From NCBI GenBank assembly GCA_004173185.1, contig SEFZ01000025.1:1-63082 (forward strand): a stretch of 63,082 nucleotides of DNA, written 5' to 3'. Positions 8,562 to 17,408 of this stretch are shown piece by piece; within the stretch, counting starts at the first letter, position 1, and every line of letters begins with the position of its first letter. The notes beneath the pieces are model-generated. The model did no database searches and had not been told where the DNA came from. It was given only the letters and a program-made list of their open reading frames with translations. The DNA comes from Sphingomonadales bacterium (GTDB lineage Bacteria > Pseudomonadota > Alphaproteobacteria > Sphingomonadales > Sphingomonadaceae). The position numbers and the translations under genes are program-made.

Positions 8562-9599
8562 TCAGGCGTCGACCTGAATAACACCTCTGCGAATTTGATC
8601 CAGCTCTATGCTCTCGAACAGTGCCTGAAAATTGCCGTTGCCGAAACCTTCATTACCCTTGCGCTGGATGATCTCGAAGAAGATCGGACCAAACATGTTT
8701 TCGGTAAAGATCTGAAGCAGAAGCCCCTCGTCGCCGACATTGCCGTCGATCAGGATGCGGTTCTTGCGCAGGCGCTCAAGGTCTTCGCCGTGGCCGGGCA
8801 CGCGCTTGTCGACCAGCTCGTAATAGGTTTCGATCGTGTCCTGCAGCTTCACGCCACGGGCGCGGAGGCGCTCTACGGTATCGAAAATGTCCGGCGTGGT
8901 CAGCGCGAGATGCTGGATGCCCTCGCCGTGATATTCGCGGATGAACTCCTCGATCTGGCTCTTGTCGTCCTGGCTCTCGTTCAGCGGGATGCGGATCGCC
9001 TTGTCGGGCGCGATCATCGCCTGGCTAAACAGGCCGGTGGCCTGGCCCTTGATGTCGAAATACTTCTGCTCTTCGAAGCCGAAGAGCGTCTTGTAGAAGG
9101 CCGACCACACCTGCATCTGCCCACGGCGAACATTGTGGGTGAGGTGATCGAGCAGATCGAGGCCGACATTGTTGGCCGCTTCGGCTTCCTGCCAGCCCGG
9201 GATCTCGGCCCAATCGGCATAGAGATCCACGCCGTCCGCGATGAAATAGAGATAGGAGCCGCCGATGCCGGTGATGACGGTGTCGTCCTCATCGGTGCGC
9301 TGCGCACCATTTTCCAGCGCCCATTTCATGGCGGCTGCCGGATCGGCGACGCGGAACGCCATCGCGCTGGCCGATGCGCCATGCTCGTTGCGGAACTGCG
9401 CGACGCGGCCATCGGCATCGCGGTTGAGCATCAGGTTGATGCGGCCCTGCTTGTAGCGGGTGATGTTCTTGGTGAGGTGCCGGTGCGTCGGTACGAAGCC
9501 GAGCTGCTCGAACTGCTTCGCCATCGCCAGCGGATCGGGCGAAGTGAATTCGACGAATTCGAAGCCGTTGAGGCCGAGGGGGTTCGCGGGGTCGGTCAT
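8562..9599 (-). CDS. hppD: 4-Hydroxyphenylpyruvate dioxygenase
   Basis: This Fe(II) dioxygenase converts 4-hydroxyphenylpyruvate to homogentisate, the substrate of the next enzyme downstream (hmgA). The 345-residue protein has two vicinal-oxygen-chelate halves. The iron triad can be placed as His152 (LLDHLTHNV), His230 (GIQHLALTT) and Glu309 (GPIFFEIIQRKG). I chose ATG 9599, which has GGAG six bases upstream, over the in-frame ATG at 9650. The C-terminal helix GNGNFQALFESIELDQIRRG, which gates the active site in this family, is intact. Confidence 0.95.
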   Translation of the reverse strand: MTDPANPLGLNGFEFVEFTSPDPLAMAKQFEQLGFVPTHRHLTKNITRYKQGRINLMLNRDADGRVAQFRNEHGASASAMAFRVADPAAAMKWALENGAQRTDEDDTVITGIGGSYLYFIADGVDLYADWAEIPGWQEAEAANNVGLDLLDHLTHNVRRGQMQVWSAFYKTLFGFEEQKYFDIKGQATGLFSQAMIAPDKAIRIPLNESQDDKSQIEEFIREYHGEGIQHLALTTPDIFDTVERLRARGVKLQDTIETYYELVDKRVPGHGEDLERLRKNRILIDGNVGDEGLLLQIFTENMFGPIFFEIIQRKGNEGFGNGNFQALFESIELDQIRRGVIQVDA

Positions 9600-9678
9600 A
9601 GCACGCTCCATTTCAACGCGGGCGCTACCGTTTCGTGCAATTAGTGTCAATTGATACTACATTTGAAGCCTACGCTTT

Positions 9679-9768
9679 GTCATGCTGAACTTGTTTCAGC
9701 ATCCATCGTGCAACAGGTGAAGGCATCGCCCGTGGCGGGTTGGACCCTGAAACAAGTTTAGGGTGACG
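9679..9768. repeat. Dispersed inverted intergenic repeat
   Basis: The left arm CTGAACTTGTTTCAG and the right arm CTGAAACAAGTTTAG are near-perfect inverted copies about 50 bp apart, in the gap between hppD and the flavoprotein gene. The motif is familiar to me as a dispersed element of sphingomonad chromosomes. No coding content is seen. A folded-RNA or terminator role is possible. Confidence 0.6.
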
Positions 9769-9785
9769 CTTGGTTTTGTGGCGGG

Positions 9786-11132
9786 TCAAAGTCCTTCGCC
9801 GCCCACCCAATGCGCGTTGGAAAGCCGCCGCGCGACGCTCCAGGTCTGATTGCGAATGTCGGGCACCGCGACGATCTCCCAGAATGCGCCGCGCGTCATC
9901 GGGCCGAGCGCGTAGAGATTGCCATTGGGCGTGCCGTCCGCCGCGATCGTCTGGCCCTGATTGTCGACATCGATGCCCAGATGCGCCGCGTCGGGGCGGA
10001 TATGGCCGCGAGCGGCGAGCTTCTGGAGCAAGGGCTCCTCGGTGCGGGCGAGATCGCCGAGCGGGCCGGTGCAGTTGACGATGCGCTGGGCGAGGAGCGT
10101 TTCGGTCTCGTTTGAGCCGCGGCGGCGGAATGCCACTGCGATGCCGTCTGGCTGTTCGTCAAAGCCCATCGTCTTGCCTGCGATGACTTCCAATTGCCCG
10201 CGCTCGATCACCGCCATCAACCGCGCATAGACATCGGGGGCGAGACGGTGCCGGTGGACGTCCCACCACGGGCGCAGATGGCGCAGGAAACGGCCGCGCT
10301 CTTCGTCGCTGGCATTGCCCCACATGCCCTGGGTGAACGGGCGGAGTTCATCGACAGCATTACGCCAGCCGATGGTATCGCCGCGCTCGCGAACGCTGTG
10401 CAGCAATTGCGAGGCAGTGGACGCAGGGCGCTCGGCGATCTTTTCCCACGCGCCGCCGGGTGCGTGGTCGCGGGGCAGGAGGCCACGGCGGGAGAGGGCG
10501 ACGATCCGCCCCTTATAGCCGCGCGCATCGAGCAGCAGCACGACATCGACCATAGTGAGGCCGGTGCCGATGATGAGTACGGTATCGGTGTCGGCAAGGT
10601 TCTCGGGCACGCTCGCGTCCCACGGATCGCCTTTGTAGCGCGCCGTCGACAGCTTTTCGGGATCGAGGCCCGGCGGATCGTGTGGCGGAAGGTTGCCCAC
10701 CGCCAGCACGGCCGCATCTGCCTCGACAATGCGGTCACCCATCCGCACCTTCACATCATCGGCGAATTCGAGATCCTCGACCTCGCCGCGCACCAGCGTC
10801 AGCCGCCCGCTCGGATCGCGCAGCGCCGCCTCCAGCAACTCGCGCAGATACTCGCCATAAGTGACGCGCGGGATGAAGGCGGTGGGCGCATCGACCACGC
10901 CGCGTGCTTCCAGCCAGCGGACGAAATGCGATGGATCGTCGGGAAACGCGCTCATATTGGCAGCGCGGACGTTCAGCACATGGCTGGGGTGGGCAGCGCC
11001 ATAAGCGAGGCCCGTGCCCGCGACCGGCGCACGCTCGATCAGCGTCGCGCGCGGTCCATCGTGGCGGAGCAGGTTGATCGCCTGGAGCGTGCCCGAAAAG
11101 CCCGCGCCGATGATGGCGACGTGCTCGATCAT
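9786..11132 (-). CDS. FAD/NAD(P)-binding protein (NAD_binding_9 type)
   Basis: A 448-residue flavoprotein with an N-terminal dinucleotide-binding loop GAGFSG at 9-14 and an FAD-contact region ERAPVAGTGLAYG. A second Rossmann loop IIGTGLTMVD lies near 180. The C-terminal NCTGPLGDLA segment follows. This arrangement fits the YdhS-like NAD_binding_9 family, whose reactions are largely uncharacterised. There is no signal peptide or membrane helix. The small DUF6356 gene lies just upstream on the same strand (4 bp away) and is probably co-transcribed. No specific substrate can be assigned. Confidence 0.75.
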   Translation of the reverse strand: MIEHVAIIGAGFSGTLQAINLLRHDGPRATLIERAPVAGTGLAYGAAHPSHVLNVRAANMSAFPDDPSHFVRWLEARGVVDAPTAFIPRVTYGEYLRELLEAALRDPSGRLTLVRGEVEDLEFADDVKVRMGDRIVEADAAVLAVGNLPPHDPPGLDPEKLSTARYKGDPWDASVPENLADTDTVLIIGTGLTMVDVVLLLDARGYKGRIVALSRRGLLPRDHAPGGAWEKIAERPASTASQLLHSVRERGDTIGWRNAVDELRPFTQGMWGNASDEERGRFLRHLRPWWDVHRHRLAPDVYARLMAVIERGQLEVIAGKTMGFDEQPDGIAVAFRRRGSNETETLLAQRIVNCTGPLGDLARTEEPLLQKLAARGHIRPDAAHLGIDVDNQGQTIAADGTPNGNLYALGPMTRGAFWEIVAVPDIRNQTWSVARRLSNAHWVGGEGL

Positions 11133-11136
11133 AAGA

Positions 11137-11403
11137 TCAAATCTCGTATTCGATTTGCCACTCGGGCTGCTGGAACGCCGGGCGCTCGGCCGAGAAGTTC
11201 GGCTGACGCGCTTTCATCTGGCCGTACAGCTTCTTGACCGTGTCGCTCGCGGTGCGCGCAAACACCTGCGGGAAAATCGCGTGGACTATGCAAGCAGCGC
11301 CCCCCACGATCATCGAGAAGCCGAATCGGGATGCAGTGGCGGCATGCTCGCCATAGCTTTCGCCGACGCTGCGGGGATGCGAGAGGAAGAAGCGGTCGAT
11401 CAT
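11137..11403 (-). CDS. DUF6356 family small membrane-associated protein
   Basis: An 88-residue protein opening MIDRFFLSHPRSVGESYGEH, the hallmark N-terminus of DUF6356. A hydrophobic stretch (FGFSMIVGGAACIVHAIFP) follows and looks like one membrane helix; the tail is charged. The function of the family is unknown. It precedes the flavoprotein gene by 4 bp on the same strand, so the two are likely one transcript. Confidence 0.75.
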   Translation of the reverse strand: MIDRFFLSHPRSVGESYGEHAATASRFGFSMIVGGAACIVHAIFPQVFARTASDTVKKLYGQMKARQPNFSAERPAFQQPEWQIEYEI

Positions 11404-11474
11404 AGCTCAGCTTTAGCGGCGCCAAGCTCAGATTGAAAGCGATAGGGCTTCCTCGACGGGCTCGCATGTGCTTC

Positions 11475-11486
11475 GTTAGCGCTAAC
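11475..11486. promoter_or_regulatory. LacI-family-like operator upstream of MHS transporter
   Basis: GTTAGCGCTAAC is a perfect 12-bp palindrome with a central CG, the classic form of LacI/GalR-family operators, placed 24 bp before the transporter start. No LacI-type regulator gene is in the window, so the repressor would be encoded elsewhere. The operator role is inferred from motif shape and position. Confidence 0.6.
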
Positions 11487-11509
11487 AATCATAAAAAGGG
11501 GACGAGAGG

Positions 11510-13168
11510 ATGGCCGAAGAGGCAGAGTTGCCGCAGCACCACCGTGGGACGCAGAACGAGAAACTGGTGATCGCGGCGTCGTCGCTCGGCACGGTGTTCG
11601 AATGGTATGATTTCTACCTCTACGGACTGCTCGTCGCGTACATCACCGCCCACTTCCTGACCGGGCTGAACGAAACGACCGGGTTCATTTTCGCGCTGGC
11701 AGTGTTTGCCGCGGGCTTTGCGGTGCGGCCATTCGGTGCGCTTGTCTTTGGCCGGATCGGCGATCTTGTCGGGCGGAAAAACACGTTCCTCGTCACCATG
11801 GGGATCATGGGCATATCGACCTTCGCGGTTGGCCTGCTCCCCAGCTACAACCAGATCGGCCTCGCGGCGCCAATAATCCTGATCGGTCTGCGGCTGCTTC
11901 AGGGCCTTGCGCTGGGCGGCGAATATGGCGGGGCGGCGACCTATGTGGCCGAGCATGCGCCCGAGGGTAAGCGCGGGCTCTACACTAGCTGGATTCAGAC
12001 CACCGCGACGCTTGGCCTGTTCGCGGCTCTGCTCGTGGTGATCGCGACGCGCATGCTGATGGGCGAAGAGGCGTTCGCAAGCTGGGGCTGGCGGATTCCG
12101 TTCCTCGTTTCGATCATCCTGCTCGGCGTCTCGATGTGGATTCGCCTTCAGCTCAACGAGAGCCCGGTGTTCCTCAAGATGAAGGAAGAGGGCACCACTT
12201 CGAAGGCACCGCTCACCGAAGCGTTCCTGCGCTGGGGCAATCTGAAGATGGTGCTGATCGTGCTGTTCGGTGCCGTCGTGGGCCAGGCGGTGATCTGGTA
12301 CACCGGGCAATTCTACGCGCTGTTTTTCCTTGAGAAGACGCTCAAGGTCGATGGGGCGACCACCAACATTCTGATCGCGATCGCGCTGGCGATCGGCACG
12401 CCGTTCTTCGTGTTCTTCGGCTGGCTCTCGGACAAGATCGGCCGCAAGCCGATCATCCTCACCGGCTGTGCGCTGGCGATGCTGAGCTATTTCAGCCTTT
12501 TCGGCATGCTGGCCGAAGCCGCCAATCCCCGGCTCGCGCACGCGCTGCGCGATGCGCCGATTCAGGTGATGGCGGACCCGGCCGAATGCTCGTTCCAGTT
12601 CGATCCGGTCGGCAAGAACAAGTTCGATTCGACCAGCTGCGACATCGCCAAGGCGTTTCTCGCCAAACAGGGCGTTGGCTATAAGAGCGTCGATACCGCG
12701 CCGGGCACCACTGCGACGATCCAGATCGGCGGCGTAGCACTGCCCGCGCCCAATCCGCGTGAGGGGACTAGCAACGCCAAGGCGATCACGGACTATCAGA
12801 CGGCGGTGAAGGAAGCCGTGGTCGCGGCGGGCTATCCGGCCAAGGCGGATCCGGCGGAGATCAACAAGCCGATGGTGGTCGCGATCCTGACCGCGCTCGT
12901 GCTGCTGGTAACGATGGTCTACGGGCCGATCGCCGCGCTGCTGGTCGAGTATTTCCCCAGCCGCATCCGCTACACATCGATGAGCTTACCCTATCATATC
13001 GGCAATGGCTGGTTCGGTGGCTTCCTGCCCGCAACTGCCTTTGCGATGGTCGCGGCGACCGGGGATATTTACTACGGGCTCTGGTATCCGGTGGTCGCTG
13101 CCGGGGTGACCTTGCTGCTCGGGCTGTTGCTGCTGCCCGAGACGTTCAAAAGGAAGATCGACGATTGA
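11510..13168 (+). CDS. MHS-type major facilitator superfamily transporter with large soluble insert
   Basis: An inner-membrane proton-coupled solute transporter of the metabolite:H+ symporter group. Signature segments are VFEWYDFYLYG in helix 1, RPFGALVFGRIGDLVGRK in the 2-3 loop and LQGLALGGEYGGAATYVAEHAP. At 552 residues it is over 100 longer than the second MHS transporter in this window (436). The surplus is a hydrophilic segment of about 110 residues (about 340-450, from DAPIQVMADPAECSF to KADPAEINKP) between membrane helices. GAGAGGATGG-type spacing supports the ATG at 11510. Its stop overlaps the YbaK-like gene. The substrate, a carboxylate or similar, is not deducible. Confidence 0.85.
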   Translation: MAEEAELPQHHRGTQNEKLVIAASSLGTVFEWYDFYLYGLLVAYITAHFLTGLNETTGFIFALAVFAAGFAVRPFGALVFGRIGDLVGRKNTFLVTMGIMGISTFAVGLLPSYNQIGLAAPIILIGLRLLQGLALGGEYGGAATYVAEHAPEGKRGLYTSWIQTTATLGLFAALLVVIATRMLMGEEAFASWGWRIPFLVSIILLGVSMWIRLQLNESPVFLKMKEEGTTSKAPLTEAFLRWGNLKMVLIVLFGAVVGQAVIWYTGQFYALFFLEKTLKVDGATTNILIAIALAIGTPFFVFFGWLSDKIGRKPIILTGCALAMLSYFSLFGMLAEAANPRLAHALRDAPIQVMADPAECSFQFDPVGKNKFDSTSCDIAKAFLAKQGVGYKSVDTAPGTTATIQIGGVALPAPNPREGTSNAKAITDYQTAVKEAVVAAGYPAKADPAEINKPMVVAILTALVLLVTMVYGPIAALLVEYFPSRIRYTSMSLPYHIGNGWFGGFLPATAFAMVAATGDIYYGLWYPVVAAGVTLLLGLLLLPETFKRKIDD

Positions 13169-13632
13169 CGGTTGAATCTGCGCGGACGTGGCTCGGGCTT
13201 CATGCGCCCGAGCTGCGGCTGATCGAAGGGACCGCAAGCACCGCAACGGTGGCCGACGCCGCAGCCGCGCTGGGCGTCGAGCCGGCCCGGATCGCCAAGA
13301 CGCTTGCATTGCGGGTCGGCGAAACCGTTTTGCTCGTCGTCGTGCGGGGCGATGCGCGGCTCGACAACCAGAAGAGCAAGGCGGAGTTTGGCGGGCGCCC
13401 CAAGATGCTGGATGCCGATGCGGCAGAGGCGCTGACCGGGCATCCGGTAGGCGGCGTCTGTCCGTTCGGGCTGGCGAGCGACTTGCCGGTCTATTGCGAC
13501 GTTTCCATTCGCGAATTCGCCACGGTGTTTCCGGCGGGTGGTTCGCGCACCGCATCGGTCGAAGTTCCGCCCGAGCGGCTGGCGGAGCTGGTGTCGCAGC
13601 GCTGGGTGGATGTGTGCAAGCTGCCTGAGTGA
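13165..13632 (+). CDS. YbaK/prolyl-tRNA deacylase-like protein
   Basis: A 155-residue stand-alone YbaK/ProX domain, which hydrolyses mischarged aminoacyl-tRNA in trans. The segments ARIAKTLALRVGE (catalytic lysine region), NQKSKAEFG and GGVCPFGL are diagnostic of the fold. The start is TTG at 13165, overlapping the transporter stop (TTGA) with AGGAAG upstream, so translation is probably coupled. Which aminoacyl-tRNA it edits cannot be told from sequence; the close link to a transporter has no obvious functional logic. Confidence 0.85.
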   Translation: MTVESARTWLGLHAPELRLIEGTASTATVADAAAALGVEPARIAKTLALRVGETVLLVVVRGDARLDNQKSKAEFGGRPKMLDADAAEALTGHPVGGVCPFGLASDLPVYCDVSIREFATVFPAGGSRTASVEVPPERLAELVSQRWVDVCKLPE

Positions 13633-13695
13633 GGCAGATTTGCGTGGGCCGGGAGTCGTGTTAACCTTTTCTCCGGGAAGCGAAGGGGGCGACGC

Positions 13696-14400
13696 TTGGA
13701 CTGGGGGCAAATATGGGCCGCGCTGTCATTTGTGGCAGAGGGGCTCTGGATCACGATAATTTCGGGACCTGCGCAGCGGATGTACGTCGCCGGCGCGGCG
13801 GTCGTGATCCTGTGGCTCGCTTTCTGGGCGGCCGTGTCGCGCAGGAGCACGCTCCGCGCGATATTGACCGACCCGGCATATACCAAAGCGAAGTCACGCC
13901 GAGGCCCCAAGGCTTTCCGCGACCCCACGATCGACGGGTACCTCCACGACATCGCTATTCGCGAGAGGCAGGCGCTGCGGCGTATTCTGGGGCTCGCGGG
14001 CCAGATCCTGAGCTTCGGCGTATTGCTGCCCACGATAATGTTCGGGCTGGCGACGCTGCACTATCAATGGTTCCACGTCGGCATGCCGGCGCTGGTCGAA
14101 TCGCAGACGTTGCTGCCGGTACCGGAAGTCAGCGCATGGCAGTTGCTCACCTATGTGATCGACAATGTGCTGCGCGGCGGCCTGTTCGATCTGATGGAGG
14201 TGTTTCGTCTCCATTCGACGACCGTGACCAACAATATCGCCGCTTATCCCTATTCGGTCGGGGTGTTCATCTACCACCTCTATGTGGAGGGCTTCCTGAT
14301 CGTAGCGGTGGCGACGGCTGCGCACGCAATCTTCCTGGTGCGCAAAGCGTTGCAGGAGGAGCGGCGGATCGTGAATGCCCAGCGCGGCGTGAAAAGTTGA
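13696..14400 (+). CDS. Integral membrane protein of unknown function
   Basis: A 234-residue protein with about four hydrophobic segments: near 25-48 (GAAVVILWLAFWAAVS), 105-125 (LSFGVLLPTIMFGLATLHY), 150-165, and 205-222 (LIVAVATAAHAIFLV). Charged loops, including a basic RRGPKAFRDP segment, lie between them. I recognise no family. The TTG at 13696 has AAGCGAAGGGGG upstream and fixes the start. It stands alone between the YbaK-like gene and the TonB-dependent receptor. It may be a small inner-membrane sensor or scaffold, but nothing in the sequence shows this. Confidence 0.65.
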   Translation: MDWGQIWAALSFVAEGLWITIISGPAQRMYVAGAAVVILWLAFWAAVSRRSTLRAILTDPAYTKAKSRRGPKAFRDPTIDGYLHDIAIRERQALRRILGLAGQILSFGVLLPTIMFGLATLHYQWFHVGMPALVESQTLLPVPEVSAWQLLTYVIDNVLRGGLFDLMEVFRLHSTTVTNNIAAYPYSVGVFIYHLYVEGFLIVAVATAAHAIFLVRKALQEERRIVNAQRGVKS

Positions 14401-14507
14401 TTTTGGGTAGGGCACCTCAAGCAGGTCTCTGACACGCTCCAGCTTTGGTTCGCGACCGACTTCGATCCAGTGGGTCGATCCTGGAGCCGAACGGTTCTTT
14501 GCGCACA

Positions 14508-14597
14508 TCAAACAAAAAAACTGCGCGGCGTTCGGAAAGGCGCGCGCGCTACGTCAAAGAAAAAAGAGTGCGCGGTGTTCGGAAAGCGGCGAGCGCT
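14508..14597. repeat. Imperfect tandem repeat in the receptor leader
   Basis: Two units of about 43 bases (14508-14550 and 14554-14597) share an A-rich tract, TGCGCGG, GTTCGGAAAG and GAGCGCT or GCGCGCT endings. They lie 50-140 bp before the ATG of the TonB-dependent receptor, in the likely 5' untranslated region or promoter. Repeated binding sites or an mRNA element are possible. Confidence 0.6.
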
Positions 14598-14649
14598 CCG
14601 TCTAGTCCTTCAGGAAGGCGCTTGGCGCCAAAACCTAACAGGGGGAAAA

Positions 14650-17373
14650 ATGAAAAATCGGGATTTGCGCGCTTTGTTGCTGCTTACGAGCGCAGCGATT
14701 GGTCTGTCCGTCATCGGCATGCCAGCGCATGCGCAGACGAGCGATGTGGCTGACCCTGTGGCGACGGTGGCGCAGGACGATGAAGTGCTCGCGGAGAATG
14801 AGCTGGTCGTCACCGGATCGCGCATCGATCGCGCCGGATATGACGCGCCGACCCCGACCACGGTGCTCAGCGGCGACGCGCTGCTGATCGGCAACCGCCC
14901 GAGCATCGCCCAGGTTCTGAACGACCTTCCCCAATTCCGTGCATCGACCACGCCGGTCACCAATTTCTCGGGCACCGCATCGGGTTCTTCGCCCGCCGAT
15001 CTTCGTGGCCTGGGCACTACCCGCACCCTGACGCTGCTCAACGGCCGCCGCTTCACCGGCGCCGGCGATCTTAACACCGTGCCGCAGGGCCTGATCAGCC
15101 GCGTCGAAGTCGTCACCGGCGGCGCGTCGGCAGCCTGGGGCTCGGGCGCAGTCGGCGGCGTGGTCAATATCCTGCTCAACGAGAAGCTCACCGGGCTGAC
15201 CATTGGCGCGCAGAACGGCATCTCGTCGCGCGGCGACGCATTCCGCTACGGCGTCGATGCATCCTTCGGCACCAAGTTCGCCGACGGCGCGGGTCACTTC
15301 ATGGTGGGTGTGCAATATTTCGACGATCAGGGCGTGCTCGATCGCGATTCCCGCCCCAATCTGGGCAGCACGACGCTCTACACCAACCCGACCGGCGCGG
15401 CGCACGCCTTCGTCATCGCGCGCGACGTGAACTATTCCAACGCCAGCGTTGGCGGCCTGATCACCACCGGCGTGCTTGCCGGCCAGACCTTCGAGCGCAA
15501 CGGGACGCTGCGCCCGTTCGTGTTCGGCAACCCGCGCGGCACCGCAGTGATGGTGGGCGGTGAAGGCACCAGCCTTCGTGACGAAACCGCACTGGCGGCT
15601 CCTTATGAGCGGCTCAACGGCTATGCCCGCGCCAGCTTCGAAGTCGGGGACGCGAAGCTCTGGGTCGATGGCAGCTATTCGCGGATGTGGGCGGAATATC
15701 CGTTCTACGCCGAGAGCAACCGCGACAACATCACAGTGTCGCGCGACAATCCATTCCTCCCGGTCGCCGTTCGCGATCGGCTGATCGCTGCCGGCCAGAC
15801 GAGCTTCCGCATGGGCCGCGTGTTCGAGGATTATGGCTATCGTACCTTCGGCTATGAGCGCGAGACGATTGACGCCGCGATCGGCATCGACGGCTCGTTC
15901 GCCGGCGGAAAATGGCGCTACAGCGCCTATTACGGCCATGGCCAGCTTTCCGACGATCGTGGCTATCTGAACCAGAAGCTCACCGCGAACTTCAACCGCG
16001 CGATCGACGTGGTTGCCGCGCCGGGCGGCGGCGCGCCGATCTGCCGGGTCGCGTTGACCGATCCGACCACCGCTTGCCGCCCGCTCAATATCTTCGGTGA
16101 GGGCAATGCCGATCCGGCTGCGGTTGCGTATGCTTTCTCGTCGGCGGCGCATGTTCGCAACACGACCAAGCTCGATACCGCGTCGGTCAGCCTGCGCGGC
16201 GATCCCTTCTCGCTTTGGGCCGGGCCGGTCTCGATCGCGATCGGCGCCGAAGCACGCTGGGAATCGATTTCGTCCAGCGGACTCGATGCGCTTTCCGCCG
16301 CTCAGGCATTCTCCACCTTCAACTTCTCGGGTCTCGAAGGCGGCTTCAACGTCAAGGAAGGCTTTGGCGAAATCGCGGTGCCTTTGCTCGATCAGGATTT
16401 CAGCAGGCTCGAATTCAGCGCGGCGGGCCGCTACAGCCAGTATAGCAACACCGGCGACGTGAACTCGTGGAAGCTCGGCCTCACGAACCGCATTTTTGAC
16501 AGCCTGTTGCTGCGGGTATCGCGCTCGCGTGACATTCGTTCGGGCAGCCTGAGCGAGCTGTACAATACCCGCTCGACCACCCAGTCGAACATCGCTGATC
16601 CGGTGACGAAGACGACCTATCAGATCGTCACTTTTGGCGGTGGCAATTCCTCGCTCAATCCGGAAATCGGCAACACGACGACGATCGGCGGATCTTGGTC
16701 GCCGTCGTTCATTCCGGGCCTGAGCCTGTCGGTCGATTACTTCGATATCAAGATCAAGGGCGCCATCGCCACGCTTAGCGGCCAGGACATCGTCACGCGC
16801 TGCGCCAATGGCAATGCGGCTTTGTGCGGCCAGATCGTCCGCTCCGGCGGCGTAATCACCACGGTGTTTGCGACGTTCGTCAACCTGGCGGAATATCAGA
16901 CCCATGGGATCGATTTCGAGGCATCGTACAATCTGCCGCTGGCAAACCTTTCGGCATCGCTGCCCGGCTCGCTGCGCTTCCGCGGTCTCGCCACCTATGT
17001 TCCCAGCCTGACCACCGACGATGGCGTCAGCAAGATCGAATATGTCGGCGATGTGGGCGAAGCAGTGCCGTTTGGCACGCCGCGCTGGCGCGGCACGGCG
17101 AGCGTCACTTATCAGGATGACGTGCTGAGCGCGGATGCCCGTCTGCGCTATGTCGGTGGTGGCCTGTGGAACCACCTGCTCGATATCGAGAACAATGTGA
17201 TCAAGGCACGCACCTATCTGGATCTCGGCGCGCGCGTTCGCATCGACAAGTTGACGCTGTCGTTCAACGTCAACAATGTGTTCGACGTGGATCCGCCGCT
17301 GACGACTACGGGTCAGATCCACTACGATCAGATCGGCCGCTATTTCTCGACCTCGGCAACGATCAAATTCTAA
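14650..17373 (+). CDS. TonB-dependent outer-membrane receptor
   Basis: A 907-residue outer-membrane transporter taking up large substrates with energy from TonB. The signal peptide ends MPAHA-QT near residue 30. A TonB box-like ENELVVTGSR follows, then a plug domain (SIAQVLNDLPQF, LRGLGTTRTLTLLNGRR, TGGASAAWGSGAVGGVVNI). The C-terminal beta-barrel ends in a terminal aromatic-type strand (YFSTSATIKF). The frame is open upstream, but ATG 14650 after AGGGGG gives the signal peptide. The next gene, a secreted serine hydrolase, starts 35 bp downstream, so the two likely act on the same substrate. The substrate itself is unknown. Confidence 0.93.
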   Translation: MKNRDLRALLLLTSAAIGLSVIGMPAHAQTSDVADPVATVAQDDEVLAENELVVTGSRIDRAGYDAPTPTTVLSGDALLIGNRPSIAQVLNDLPQFRASTTPVTNFSGTASGSSPADLRGLGTTRTLTLLNGRRFTGAGDLNTVPQGLISRVEVVTGGASAAWGSGAVGGVVNILLNEKLTGLTIGAQNGISSRGDAFRYGVDASFGTKFADGAGHFMVGVQYFDDQGVLDRDSRPNLGSTTLYTNPTGAAHAFVIARDVNYSNASVGGLITTGVLAGQTFERNGTLRPFVFGNPRGTAVMVGGEGTSLRDETALAAPYERLNGYARASFEVGDAKLWVDGSYSRMWAEYPFYAESNRDNITVSRDNPFLPVAVRDRLIAAGQTSFRMGRVFEDYGYRTFGYERETIDAAIGIDGSFAGGKWRYSAYYGHGQLSDDRGYLNQKLTANFNRAIDVVAAPGGGAPICRVALTDPTTACRPLNIFGEGNADPAAVAYAFSSAAHVRNTTKLDTASVSLRGDPFSLWAGPVSIAIGAEARWESISSSGLDALSAAQAFSTFNFSGLEGGFNVKEGFGEIAVPLLDQDFSRLEFSAAGRYSQYSNTGDVNSWKLGLTNRIFDSLLLRVSRSRDIRSGSLSELYNTRSTTQSNIADPVTKTTYQIVTFGGGNSSLNPEIGNTTTIGGSWSPSFIPGLSLSVDYFDIKIKGAIATLSGQDIVTRCANGNAALCGQIVRSGGVITTVFATFVNLAEYQTHGIDFEASYNLPLANLSASLPGSLRFRGLATYVPSLTTDDGVSKIEYVGDVGEAVPFGTPRWRGTASVTYQDDVLSADARLRYVGGGLWNHLLDIENNVIKARTYLDLGARVRIDKLTLSFNVNNVFDVDPPLTTTGQIHYDQIGRYFSTSATIKF

Positions 17374-17408
17374 ACACGACCGGTGACGGCGGAACAGGGG
17401 AATTGACC

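Noticed and set aside
11489..12541. Long reverse-strand open frame opposite the MHS transporter
   Set aside because: It is rich in Arg/His/Glu/Pro with no family pattern and lies exactly opposite a clear transporter gene; long antisense frames are common in GC-rich DNA.
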